DNA of 22,095 nt from Vitrella brassicaformis (GCA_001179505.1 CDMY01000104.1:132511-154605); one strand, 5' to 3'; counted from the stretch's first letter, positions 9,769 through 20,500 are shown. The notes: generated by a model not told the origin, from the letters alone. Made by a program: numbers and translations.

Positions 9769-10427
9769 TTACTCGAACACCCATCCGGGTACGACGTATG
9801 ATCTGTTTGTGGCGGCCTTGGGCGTGTGGTAGGCGCCACGCATGTCGCCTACTATCAGATGCTCATACCTACAGACACACACATTACACAGCACACCAAT
9901 GCGTGCCGGGCGGCCCCCCGCAGGTGATGCGGCTCTTTCCCTACTGTTTGTCGGTCAGCTCGCCCCGCTTCCACTTCTGTGTGCAGCAGAACTTGAACCA
10001 CGGACCTGACACATACACACAGGCAAACACACACACACGGCTCACTGCCTTGCACCCAGCCCTTGCTGCACTGTCTGTTGTGTGTGCCAGCCAGCTTCCC
10101 GACTCCGCCCACCAGGGTTGTTCGGCAGCATGGTGTACTCCGGTGGGTGGCACCACACCATGATCCAGCACTGATTGATGCCAACACACGCACACCACAG
10201 ACAAACAGACAAACAGACAGATCACGCGACGAAGCCCCATCGTTGTGCTCTGCGCTGTTGCCGTCTTGGCTGCCGTGCTGTGCTGTGCTGTTGGTGTGCC
10301 GTTGGTGTGGCTTTGTCCTTACCCATCCCACCGTGAACCATCCGAGGCACCATCTGTTTTGGAAGACCACCTTGTCGCGGGTCAAGCCCGGAAAGTACTT
10401 CCAGAAGAAATCCGCCGGTAAGACCAT
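9769..10427 (-). CDS. Small Trp/Cys-rich protein of unknown function
   Basis: Minus-strand exons 10427-10323, 10170-10056, 10005-9945 and 9868-9769 give 126 residues starting MVLPADFFWKYF and ending VVPGWVFE. The protein is unusually rich in Trp and aromatics, with motifs such as CHPPEY, PWFKFCC and YEHLIVGDM. There is no signal peptide or clear membrane helix. The joins of exons 1-2 (phase 0) and 3-4 (phase 2) are clean. The exon 2-3 join is not: the strong GTGAGC donor at 10045 leaves the wrong phase for exon 3, so the weaker GTGCAA donor at 10055 was used. A different exon 2 frame entering in phase 2 would suit the strong donor but not exon 1. I recognise no family. Confidence 0.5.
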
Positions 10428-10633
10428 GGCGGCGGGCAACCTCCTCCCGCCTCTTTCTCCCTCTCTTCGCAAAGTGAGCGGTTTTATGGAAGCTCGCAAG
10501 CTAGGCTCGCACACGCGCCGGGGTGGATTCCGCTCCTCAGGTACGCAGCACCGACACCCGCCTCCACAGCACACACACATCCCCCACCACGAACCGTCTG
10601 TTTGTTGCTTGCTTCAGAAGTCTGCAGGTCGGT
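10428..10633. promoter_or_regulatory. Bidirectional promoter gap, with a probable 5' UTR intron on the plus side
   Basis: Contains GAGCGGTTTTATGGAA at 10476-10491 (15 of 16 identical to 7399-7414) and the GCGAGCCTAGC element, inverted, at 10500-10510. A good donor follows (GTACGC at 10541). Acceptors at 10617 or 10627 would form a leader intron of about 77-87 nt just before the ATG at 10634. The ATG at 10486 lies inside the conserved box and exits the donor in phase 1, which neither acceptor can continue in frame, so it is probably not the start. Confidence 0.55.
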
Positions 10634-12357
10634 ATGTACGTCATCACACTGCCCGACACGGGAGGCGGGCCGATAGGTCCAGGGCCGCCGGGGATGCCCG
10701 GATCTCCCACGGCGGCGCAGAGGCAGCAGTCGGCACGATTCTGCGCGACGGTGATGCTGTTCATTTGTATCATGCTTCTGATGAGGATACAGCACGACCA
10801 CTATGTCACAATGATTGAAAACAAGAAGAAAATGCCCAGGAAGGTAGGAGAGAGGGAGAGGGAGAGGGAGAGGAAGAGTGTGTGTGCATCCATTTGTGTG
10901 TGTGTGTGTGTGTGTGTGGTGCAGCATTATCCGTTTGACCTTGAGAGCTTCACCAAGGACCCGCACACCATCCTCGGCGCCATCCACCTGTCGCCCTCTC
11001 CCCCCTCGCCCTCCTCCTTCTTCCACTTCCCGCTCAACGCCACCCTCCACACAAAGCAGCGGCAGCACACAGCCACCCTCATCACCTCGCAGGTAGCTTC
11101 AGGCAGCCGCACATCCGTCGACGATTAGTCCATCCATGGACTGGAGGTGTGTGTGTGTTGGCTGTTGGCTCTTTTGGTGTGTGTGTGTGGCAGGCACACA
11201 CGTCTTTCTTCAGCAACGCCGCCAATCCCAAGCAGGAGCAGTCGACCTACTTCTTCTCGCCGGCGGACAAGGGCGGCATGGACGACATGATCGCCCTGCA
11301 AGTCACCTACGAGAACGCCATGTGTCATGACACAACGACTGCTGAGGAGCGGGAGGGCGAGGGGGAGGCCGTGTGCTATGTCGGCGTGCGGAGCGCCCCT
11401 GCTGACCAGTGCGACGCCTGCAAGAGCCAGAACCACAATCACACAGACAAAGAGAAAGGGGCTAGTGGTAGTGGTAGTGGCCCGCCGCTGCGCTGCCTCT
11501 CCGTCGTGAGCGCCACATCGTCTGTGAACGACCTGGCCGACGCCGGCCGGCAATCGAACCACACCTTCTGTGGCAGCCCAATAGACGGGCTGGTGGCCAT
11601 CGACGCGAGAAGGAGGCGGGTGTTCTTTGTGGCGCCACACAAAGGGGGCGGGCGGACGTCTTTCTGCGTGCGTGTGTACTCCATGGATGACGATGGTGAC
11701 AGAAGGGGGTCGGTCAGCGATTGTCATGTGTTGGACATTCCTGAGCTGAGGACTCCCGTGCAGAGGGCGCCGGTCTATGTGGGTTATGTGGATGGGGGGC
11801 GGGTTGGGGGAGGCGGTGGCGGTGGGGGTGGGGCGCTGTGTGTGTATTACTATGTCGAGGGGTCGGTCTTGGGCAATGTGCTCGCTGTGGATATTCTCGA
11901 TGTCGACAACAACATGGTAGACACAGACAGACGGAGGGAGGGAGTGCGAATGCATCGTCTCGCTTCTTTCATTTCCTTCAGGTGCGTCGCGCGCCGACCA
12001 AGAAGTTCTACACGCTCACTTCTGGTGCGTCAGTCAGAGGCACCCAAACAAAACAAACGGGGTGGATACGTGTGTGTGACTGTGTGGTGTGGTGTGGTGC
12101 AGGCTGGCTGCTGTCGATACAAGAGCGGCGGAAGCAGACTGGCGTGCCCATCCAGGAGAGGGGATACATCATGTTACTCGGTGAGAGAGAGACACCACCC
12201 ACACACCTCACACACAGACGCCGACCTGAGTGCGTGTGTGTGTGTAGGTGAGACTCCCCACCCCAACTTGCTTCATGTGCTCGATATGGGAAATCCTGAC
12301 GGGGGGGTGGATCTGCACGTGTGGGATAACAAGGGGAACCACTACAGGCCGCCGTAG
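10634..12357 (+). CDS. Single-pass (type II-like) membrane protein with a large lumenal/extracellular domain
   Basis: Exons 10634-10843, 10925-11092, 11194-11916, 11982-12024, 12103-12180 and 12248-12357 join in phases 0, 0, 0, 1 and 1 to give 443 residues. The N-terminal tail is Gly/Pro-rich with PGPPGMPG. One hydrophobic helix at about residues 36-52 is followed by a basic and polar region, which suggests a signal anchor with the C-terminus in the lumen or outside. The remaining roughly 390 residues contain possible N-glycosylation sites (NAT, NHT), scattered cysteines and short beta-like strands such as GLVAIDARRRRVFFV. An internal run of nine glycines lies near 11808-11834. No catalytic motif or known family is evident. 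The start is the first ATG in the frame that continues into exon 2. The nearby upstream ATG at 10486 is discounted because it lies in a conserved promoter box. Confidence 0.75.
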
Positions 12358-12611
12358 TCGAGACCCGCCCTTACGATTCTATCTATTGTCGGCGACCTTC
12401 GTCCTGTGCTGCAGCACCACTTGAATAGCACGCCTTAGCCACACAGACAGACAGACAGACAGAGATCCATGCCCATGGATGGGGCCCTGAGTGTTTGCGT
12501 GTACGGACGGCTGCTGACAGACAGACACACACACACACGCACACGTACACACACGGAGCGGACGACAGACACACGACAACGGCATTTTTCCGTTTGCTGA
12601 ATAGCTATGTA

Positions 12612-13740
12612 CTACGGTCCTGGTGACAGGATCATCTTGGCATAGTATTTCTGCACCTCCTCGCTCTCAAAAGTCGCTCCGCCCTTCTTCCGCAGCAACC
12701 CCAGCCGCTGACCTTCCGAAGGGCTCTCGCCCACCAGCTCATAAGTGTTCGGCAAATGTGTCAATATGTCTTCCTGCATGGCAACCACACACACACACAC
12801 ACACTGTTCGTTCTGCATCTGTCGGTGCCTTAGGTGAGTCACCTTGAAGCGCTCAAAGTCATGGATAAGCACCTTCGTGTCGGCGTCAATGTACTTGAGG
12901 GCGTGCATCAGACACGCCAGCCGATACCGGCCGTCGACCAGCACAAAGTCGTAATGGGTCACTTTGGCAAGGGCAGCCACCGTGTCCATAACTTCAATGT
13001 ACGAAGCCAAGAAGTACTTGAGGGCGTTCTCGGGGCTGTCCGCGGGGTAGCCAAACTGAGCTGTCGGCGCGTACCTACACACTCATCAACACACACACAC
13101 ACACACATGGAGAGAGAGACAGAGAGAGAGAGAGAGGGATAGATAGAGAAAGAGGGAAAGAAACACGCCTGATACCGGTTTGCACATAAGTACACCAGCC
13201 TCCCAGCCGCCCTCAGCGTGTTCATAGCATCGGCGTATTTCCTCTCCATGTCGTCACACCACCTCGGCTGGTTCTCAATCGAATACAGCACATTCACGCG
13301 GCTACATGTGTGCCACACAAATCGTGTAAGAAAGAGCATTCAACCACCTTACGATGTATACGGTCCATTCACCTTGCGATAAAGAAGGTCGATCCACCAG
13401 AGCCCCACTCGAGTGCCACCTGGCCGCTGTGGAGGGTCTGCAGGGTCTTCTCGAGGAATTCCAACTCGGCTGGCGGCATCATCGCCTTCATCGGCGGGTT
13501 TCTTCTTATCTCTGCAATCATGGCGTCCTTCTCCGGCGGATTGTCCTCTTGATCTGGTGGATCTTGGTCTGGATCTGTGCTGCTGTTGCTCTTCCGGTTG
13601 ATTCAGGGCAGCCGCCGTGTTGGTGGCTTTCCACCATGCGATAAGAGGCCGATTTGGAAGCACAGAATGCCCACGCCGATGCAGAGGACGAGAAATGCGG
13701 ACAGCAGGGCGGGGGAGAGACCCGAAACGGCTTCTTTCAT
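12612..13740 (-). CDS. Membrane-anchored SAM-dependent methyltransferase-like protein
   Basis: Minus-strand exons 13740-13635, 13574-13373, 13301-13176, 13074-12843 and 12773-12612 join in phases 1, 2, 2 and 0 to give 275 residues. An N-terminal hydrophobic helix at about 8-32 suggests a type II anchor, perhaps in the Golgi or ER. The catalytic-type core has EWGSGGST at about 91-98 (glycine-rich SAM-binding-like loop), then VLYSIENQPRWC (end of strand 2, acidic residue), and later FVLVDGRYRLACLMHAL and VLIHDFERF. The last two are typical of a class I methyltransferase-like family whose substrates are often unknown. An in-frame TGA at 13605-13603 falls between anchor and core. It is removed by a proposed 60-nt intron (13634-13575) that restores the frame, and without it the gene would be interrupted. 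A start at a downstream Met (about 13520) would lose the anchor. It faces the six-Cys repeat gene across 70 nt. Confidence 0.7.
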
Positions 13741-13810
13741 GTGGCCGCAGGAGATCCTGGCATCTGTGTAAACGAGACGCGGAGCCCCCTCCCCCCCCGC
13801 TTAGTCTCGC
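13741..13810. promoter_or_regulatory. 70-nt bidirectional promoter gap
   Basis: This is the shortest gap between start codons in the window. GCTTAGTCTCGC at 13799-13810 abuts the plus-strand ATG. Its reverse complement, GCGAGACTAAGC, resembles the GCGAGCTTAGC element of the other divergent gaps. A C-run (13786-13798) precedes it. The role is inferred. Confidence 0.45.
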
Positions 13811-16800
13811 ATGCTGTCGCATGTTCGTCTGTTGGCGGCCCTCGCTGCCATAGTGTCGGCCGCCTTTTACCCACACAGACATCATGACACACCCACACAG
13901 AAGCTTCCGCCTGATACACAGGGTAAAGAGAAAAGAACGTCTTCAAATGATGGCTTCAAGTTGTATTATGACGTTGGTTGCAGGGTCGTGTGCGATGCTG
14001 AACAGCAGCCTCAACGACAAGCAGACACGCAAATGCAAGTTGTGCAGAACCACCACTCACAAGGACCCGGAATGCACAGCGGTCAGACAGAGACACCGCC
14101 GCGTGTCAACACATCATAATGTGTGCGGGTGTGTTTGCGTGTGTGTGTGTGTGTGTGTGCAGTTTGCGAGCAGGGGCCCGGCGTGCATCACGTGGTCCGA
14201 GCAGGGTCAGCACCTTTTCCGATGCACACCTGACGGCCAGATCGATGTCAGTACGTCTCTGGGCACACCACAGAGCTTCCTCCTTCCCTCTCCCTTCCCT
14301 GACTCATATATGTGAGATTTCTGTGCATTGGCAGAGAGAGGGGTATTACACCTTGGAGGCTGACCCTGAACCCCCCCAGCTATCACAAGATGAGAAGAAG
14401 AGAATGGACCTGCCGGAAAATCTGCCCGCCCAAGCCGTGCAGGTGCGAAAGCACGCGGCCTATTGCTTGCATTCGCGCGTGTGCCTATTGCTTGCATTCG
14501 CGCGTGTGCGTGCATGTGTCCACAGGTGTCGCTCGGATCCACTGGCCTGCTAGGTGGTGAGGAGAAAAAGTGCCGCTTCGTGAGGAAAAAGTCGCCAGAA
14601 TGTGACAAGAATGCCATCTGGAGATATTTTGACAACTTCCACAGGACGGCCGACAGTAAGCGGACAAAGCATCTAGCCAGCCATGCCGTGCCCACAACCA
14701 TGTGTGCGGTGATGTGCAGGGCCAGAGGGTGGCTGCAAAATGCCTCTAACGGATGTCGAAGAGTGCCCGCAGGTGTGCCTGTACCACGACTTTCCCGACC
14801 CAATGCCGCGACTCTACGAATGCGGCACAGATATGAAGCCCAGAGGGGTAAGCCGACCTAGCCGATATACATACCGAAAATTGGGTTATGGGTCTATCAT
14901 GGAGCGAGAAACGTCCTTCGTGTGTTGATGTGTGCAGAGGGCCTCTCCGAAGACCCCGACGGCGAGCCGCGGCCTCCCTATTTACGTGTTGGCGACACTG
15001 GGGCTGCGGAGGAAGTATACACAGAACTGCTTCTACGACGACACCCCTGCAAGCCCCATAGACACGTGCAGACAAGAGGACATAGACAAGCTGGCCAAAC
15101 AAGAGTTGAGTAAGCCAGCCATCCGACATATATACATGGGCCAGACACACATAAACTGAGCATGTGCTGTGTCATTCAGCGTGCTCGCGCGGCTGGACAG
15201 CCACAAAAGCACCCTTTGATGCTCTTGAAGACCCGTGTGCGTCAGTGACAGCGTGCAGGAATATCAATGGAAACCTCTTCGTATGCAGCGGCGCATCGAC
15301 TACGGTATTGTGCATGTCGCCGCCACATTATCACAATGCACACCTCCACTCCGAGTGCATGGTTGGGCGCAGGGCTACCTCGACAGTGCCGACTTCGAGA
15401 AAGATGAGCGGGCATACGCTGCCGACGTGACCGTGGACATTCTAAAGGAGCAACATCAATGCTCCTTTGCAGACGTCACCCCTTGCCAGCAAGGACCACG
15501 CAAAGACGAAGGTCAATCCACAAAGAGAGAGAGAGGCATATGATGTGTCACCCTCTGTCCATATCAGGTTGCAAGAGGTCGACTTCGGAATCAGATGCGT
15601 GTAACGATGTGACGGCGTGCTATGACCCACAAGGGGCCGCCAGCAAACAACCGGCGCTCGTCGTGTGCACTGGCAAGGACCTGGTGACAAAGAAAGCGCC
15701 TGTTGCTTGGTGGGCAGATGATGGTTGTCGTGTTGCCATGCCGACTAACAGCGGCCCTTTGAAGTGGCGAGACTGGCAAGAATCGGTGAGGACCAATGGG
15801 CACTTCCCCAGGATTCGAAGGACGCCGGTTGCACGTTTGAGAGGCTGCCGCGGTGCCCGCACGTGCACGCCGAACGGCCTCCCGAACCACCACCCGAACA
15901 ACCAGGCTGTAAGCGTGCGACTGACGGAGACATCGAGTATCCGCAGATCGTTGTTTGTAGGGTGCACGAGCGGGTATGTGCCGAGCCTGCCAAGTCCGGA
16001 AATGGCGGGCGACCCTTGTGCATCGGTGACGGCATGTAAGACCCAAGGTGGCGAGCTATCGCTCTGCGGTGGCTCAATTGACCTGGTACAGATACTCCAC
16101 GGCTCACATATACGGGAGTGACAATCGGATGTGCGTTCGAAGGGGACGGTGTGGGCCGAAGAGGTGGATTTTAAGCATGACCGGGCACTGGACATCTTCA
16201 CCCTGATGGTTGAGTTGCCTTCCCGCGGTCGACATGAACTCAGGTAGGGAGAGACACAACACAATGCATGACCATTTTCTTACACAACTAAGTGGCTGGT
16301 CCCGTGTCATTGTTGTCGAAATGGATAGCGGGGAGACACACAGGTGCGCTTTCGAACACCCCCCGCCATGCCCAAGGGGCAGACCAAAGGAGCCACCTGG
16401 TCAGTCAGCAGCTGTTCTTCTTCGGTGTATACGTATGTATGTATGTCTACGTCTTGTTTGTTTCTTCAGCGTGCCGTGAGTCGAGCAATTGCAAAGGCAC
16501 CAGGGCGTGTGTGCGGCCACGCGGGAGCGAAGGGCCCGGCACACCGACAAACAGCACGCTCATGCTCTGCAAGGAGGACAAAGTGGGCCGTGTTCATTTC
16601 TTACCTCATCCGTACACACAGAATGCTGCTGAATATTGGTTGGCTCACTTGGCTGGCAGGGCGAGGCGACTGAATTTGACGGCGCGTACACGGTCTTCCG
16701 ACTCACATATAGATCGGATATGAACCACGCAATAGAAGGTGAGTGGCAACACGGGCACGAGAGACTGCACGCCTCTATGTATTAGATCATGCAGACTGGG

Positions 16801-17237
16801 CATACACCCTAGAGCAAGGCCCCAAGAGAGGCTGTTCCTTTTCGCGAGTGCCAAGATGCCCGCTGAAACTACTAGCATCTGAAGAAGAGGAAATAGAGCT
16901 ATTGGGCCCTCCACCATTGCCCCTTCCCCCTCCCCCGCCCGTCCTTGGAGAAGAGAAGAAGAAACAAGTCCAAAAGCCCCCTTCTCCCACTTTCAAAACT
17001 CAAACATGGAGATTTGACGGTGGGAGAGGCCAAAGGAAGCCCCACCCCACGGCGCCCCCCGTGGCCGCCCCTGTGGTGAGTACAGAAGATAAGAATAGAC
17101 AAGCGGAAGGGAAGCCAATCGCTCCGCCAAGGAGGAAGAGGGAGGGGAGAGGGGAAAAGGCGCGGGATAGGCCGATGCCACTGCAGGGGAAGGAGAAGGA
17201 GATGAAGGTGGTGGAAGAGTTCCAGATTGAGCTATGA
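13811..17237 (+). CDS. Secreted protein with six tandem six-cysteine modules, 17 exons
   Basis: Exons: 13811-13922, 13984-14081, 14163-14246, 14335-14442, 14526-14655, 14720-14847, 14938-15109, 15180-15304, 15373-15511, 15568-15683, 15752-15908, 15961-16085, 16143-16243, 16293-16399, 16470-16582, 16660-16738, 16786-17237. All phases agree, giving 781 residues. The signal peptide is MLSHVRLLAALAAIVSA. Six modules follow, at about 38-177, 178-277, 278-365, 366-456, 457-567 and 568-660. Each has part A with four cysteines (e.g. DPC ASVTAC, then L-F/V-V-C) and part B ending in Cys-x-Phe/Tyr..Cys (e.g. QCSFADVTPC, RCAFEHPPPC, GCSFSRVPRC). Module 1 has two additional cysteines. Every module begins at a phase-1 intron and every A/B boundary is a phase-0 intron. 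The tail (about 660-781) is Pro-rich, then Lys/Arg-rich. No known family was recognised. Extracellular or surface-matrix location is inferred. Exon 13 could instead start at 16164. Confidence 0.82.
14459..14508 (+). repeat. 25-nt tandem duplication inside an intron
   Basis: The 25-nt unit at 14459-14483 is repeated without change at 14484-14508, inside the intron 14443-14525 of the six-Cys repeat gene. The exact identity suggests a recent slippage or duplication. Confidence 0.85.
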
Positions 17238-17522
17238 AGTGGTGCTGACATTGCTGTAGGTTGGTGTTGGGATATTGGATCTGCGACTTCGTGTGTTTGT
17301 TTATAGTGTGGCGATGGCAGTAGGGGAATTCAGCACACGAGTGCAGTACATGTATAGAGACATATGTACGTGCATCGATAAAGAGCGAGAGCAGCCGACA
17401 CGGAGAGGCATGGATCTGCATGCTTCGATAAGCAGGGAGCACAGAGGCACGGATATCAGCACGATCCCTCCACATGCATTATCGTATATATGTGCAAAGG
17501 AGAGACACCACACCACCACTTT
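17238..17522. other. Convergent 3' intergenic region (285 nt)
   Basis: Separates the stop codons of the six-Cys repeat gene and the GCC2/GCC3 gene. It is less GC-rich than the coding parts. No gene or strong motif was seen. Any polyadenylation signals could not be assigned with confidence. Confidence 0.5.
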
Positions 17523-20500
17523 TTAGGTGTCTCCTTTCCCGAACATCATGTGCGCGAAATACTCGTCCTGCCATCCAGCCAGCCAGCCATCAACAGAAAC
17601 AGCACACAGGTCATACACCTTGTCGCGTCACACAATACAGAGCTCACTTACCCTCTGATCATCATCCCTTATGCCCCGCAACTTCGCCGGACCCTTGTTC
17701 CCATCTTCATTTCCTTGTTGCTGATGGGCCTTCTCGGCCTCTCCCTCTGTGTCTGTGGGCACGACCAGAACAACAGACTGATGACGGTTGGTGCCAGCCG
17801 TGGCCATGGCCGTCGTGGACGCATTCGACGACTGCAGAAAGGCTGGGAGGGCGTCGGTGTCTGGATCGATGACCCCTTCTGGCTGCTGCATGTACGTTGG
17901 AGGGGGAGACGGTGACGTCAGCTTGAGGGACTTGTGTCTCTTTCTCGCGGCGTTGTTCTGGTGCTGGTTGTGCTTGGCAGCGTTTGGGTAGTGCGTCCGG
18001 ACGGTGTCGTGCCAGTCAGCCCCCTCAGTGAGGTCCATTGCCGCCTGAAGCACCGGCTGCGTCATGAGGGACACCTGCAGCTCTTCGACGGTCATCTGTG
18101 TTTTGATGCTGAGGGGGCCGTCGGTGTCTGATTCGTCGTCGGACGTGTCGTCGTTGTCGAGGCCGCCGGCGCCTTTCTCGCCTTTGCTGCCGTGCATTGC
18201 CTGAACGCACACGAGAAGGTACTTGTCCATCTGTGTGTCGGTGTGGTCACTCCTCGACTGCGTCACTCACGCGCATGACGATGGAGGAGATAAATCTCTC
18301 CCTGAGAGTGTGTCCCTTGGCCGCCTGCTGCTTCCGCTTGGCATAACGACGACGGCGCCACTCTTTCTCACACACATCACGGATTGAGTGAGACAGACAG
18401 ACAGACAGGCAGGCGGGCACACGCAGAGATGGAGTGGACTGTCGCTGTGGGTGTGTGATTACATACTGCAAATGTTGAGGCACTGTGCGTTGAAGTGGGT
18501 GCGTCGAGGCTCCTTCAGGTACCTACACACATCCATTCACCTACGGCGTGTCAGCATTTGCCACATACGTGTGTCACCTGTCGAGAGTGTCGCAAAGGGC
18601 GATGTGTAGAAACCACTTCTCCTTGTCACTCAGCTTGCTGATGTCCAACGTGCCAGGAGCAAGCTGACCTGGATTGTACGGAAAGACAGACACAGACAGA
18701 GATAGAGACATATGTGCATCGTGTCGTGTGTCGCAGGGTCATACGCTCACTGACCGCCTCTGAGATCGTCCCTGAGTTCCATGCCGTGCGCGAGGTACTT
18801 CTGCAGGACTGTGACGTTCTTGAGTATGAACGTCGAGGGCAGGCCCCACAACACGCCAAATATCACGTTCAAGTGAATGCCAAACACAACTAAATCACAG
18901 ACAGACAGACAGACAGAGTGGGAGAGAGCAAAAGAGGGAGGGATGTCCTTCCTCACCATAGGCGGCAAGGTCCCTCAGGAAGTCTGCGTTGGTCGATTCC
19001 TGGAAGAGGTACAGGATGATGGTGCCCAGCAGTGCCCACAGGTTTTTGGTTTCAGTCGAGTCCAGGATCAGATACGACCTGCACGTTAATTCACAAGTGT
19101 CTGTCTGTGTCTTACTGCTCTCTGCCTGTGTATGTGTGTGTGTGTGATAGAGCTTGCCTGTTGTCGAATGGTTGGCATGCGACGTGCAGGGTGAGAAAGA
19201 TGGCCCCGAACAGAAGCAGCACCGCACGACGGTTGGCATCAGACATGCCCTACAGACACACACACACACACACGCGTGTGGGGAGATCGATGTATGCCTG
19301 ATTCGATTCAATGTGTCTGTCCGTGCGGTTGTCTGACCGGCAGGACTGTGATGGCGATGACGAGGACCTTCCTGACCATGTAGATGCCCCTTGCACAGAA
19401 ACACCCACACAGCACAGCCTCCCTTACACACGCGAATCAAACATCCATCCGTGTTGTGCACTCGAAAGAGTAATAGCCCGTCTCCAAGCCGTTGTAGAGA
19501 AAGCCGATTCGCTCCTTCACTGACGGCTGCTCCAAATCATCCTTGCTCCTGCACACACAACACAACACGCACAACACGCGCACACAAATGGAGACAGACA
19601 CAAGAGTGAATGCATTTCTCTCTCTCTCTCTGTCTGCGGGCGGGCGTGTGATTGCCTGCCTGTAAAGTTTGATGAAACAGAGGGCTGGTATGCCAAAAGA
19701 CACACACACGATGCCGGCGATGGCCGCCATCTGCCATGTGTGGTGCTCGTCCTCGAAACACACTGTATATGTGGAGACACTGCATGCTTTGATGTGCGTA
19801 GGGGGAGGGCCAGGTTGGCTCACCGATGTCCAGGTTAGATCTGAGTCTGTACTTGTCGTATTTGACGCAGTCGAGCACATCGAAGAACATCGACGTGATG
19901 ATCGGATGCAGCAGAAACACCAATATCACGCCACCTACACACACGGGGGGCACACAAATGGTCCCTGCATGAGCGCGTGTGTGTGTGCACACATACCAGC
20001 TTCGATGTACTTCCCCACCCAGTTGCCCTCGCCTCCTCCCTCCAGCATCATGGTGCTCATGCTTCCCCTGCTCATTGCCGATGGGAGCTTGCCATCAGTC
20101 TTGATTGCCACAACACACATTGGATGAGTTGGTGGATGCACAGACATGCCAACCTGCAGGGTCTCGTTGGTTTCCGCCTGTCGTGCATCGGCGAGTGTCG
20201 ACGGCCGCAGGCTGGTGGTGGGCGTCGGCAAGTCCTGCTGGTCGTCGATTGGGGGAGGGGGCTTCGGCTACACCCAACACACACAGCAACACCATGCAAC
20301 ACACGCATCGTTCTTCGTGGGTGTGTCCATCCGACCGTTCGTGTGCCGACGTATGTGATGGCGACGATGATGGATAGAGCGAGGTGGGCCATGGGTGCGA
20401 GGGTAAAGGCCACTACCACCTTGATATAGGCAGGATCCAACGACGAGTGACGCTCCATGAAACACGTGGTCTGTGCACATGCTGCATATACAGTACACAC

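Noticed and set aside
13773-13780. GAGACG core resembling a Toxoplasma promoter element
   Set aside because: A single short match in one gap is expected by chance and is not repeated in the other divergent gaps.
15459-16264. Long overlapping open frames on both strands over the six-Cys repeat gene
   Set aside because: They cross spliced introns. The phase-consistent exon chain with repeated cysteine modules explains the region better.
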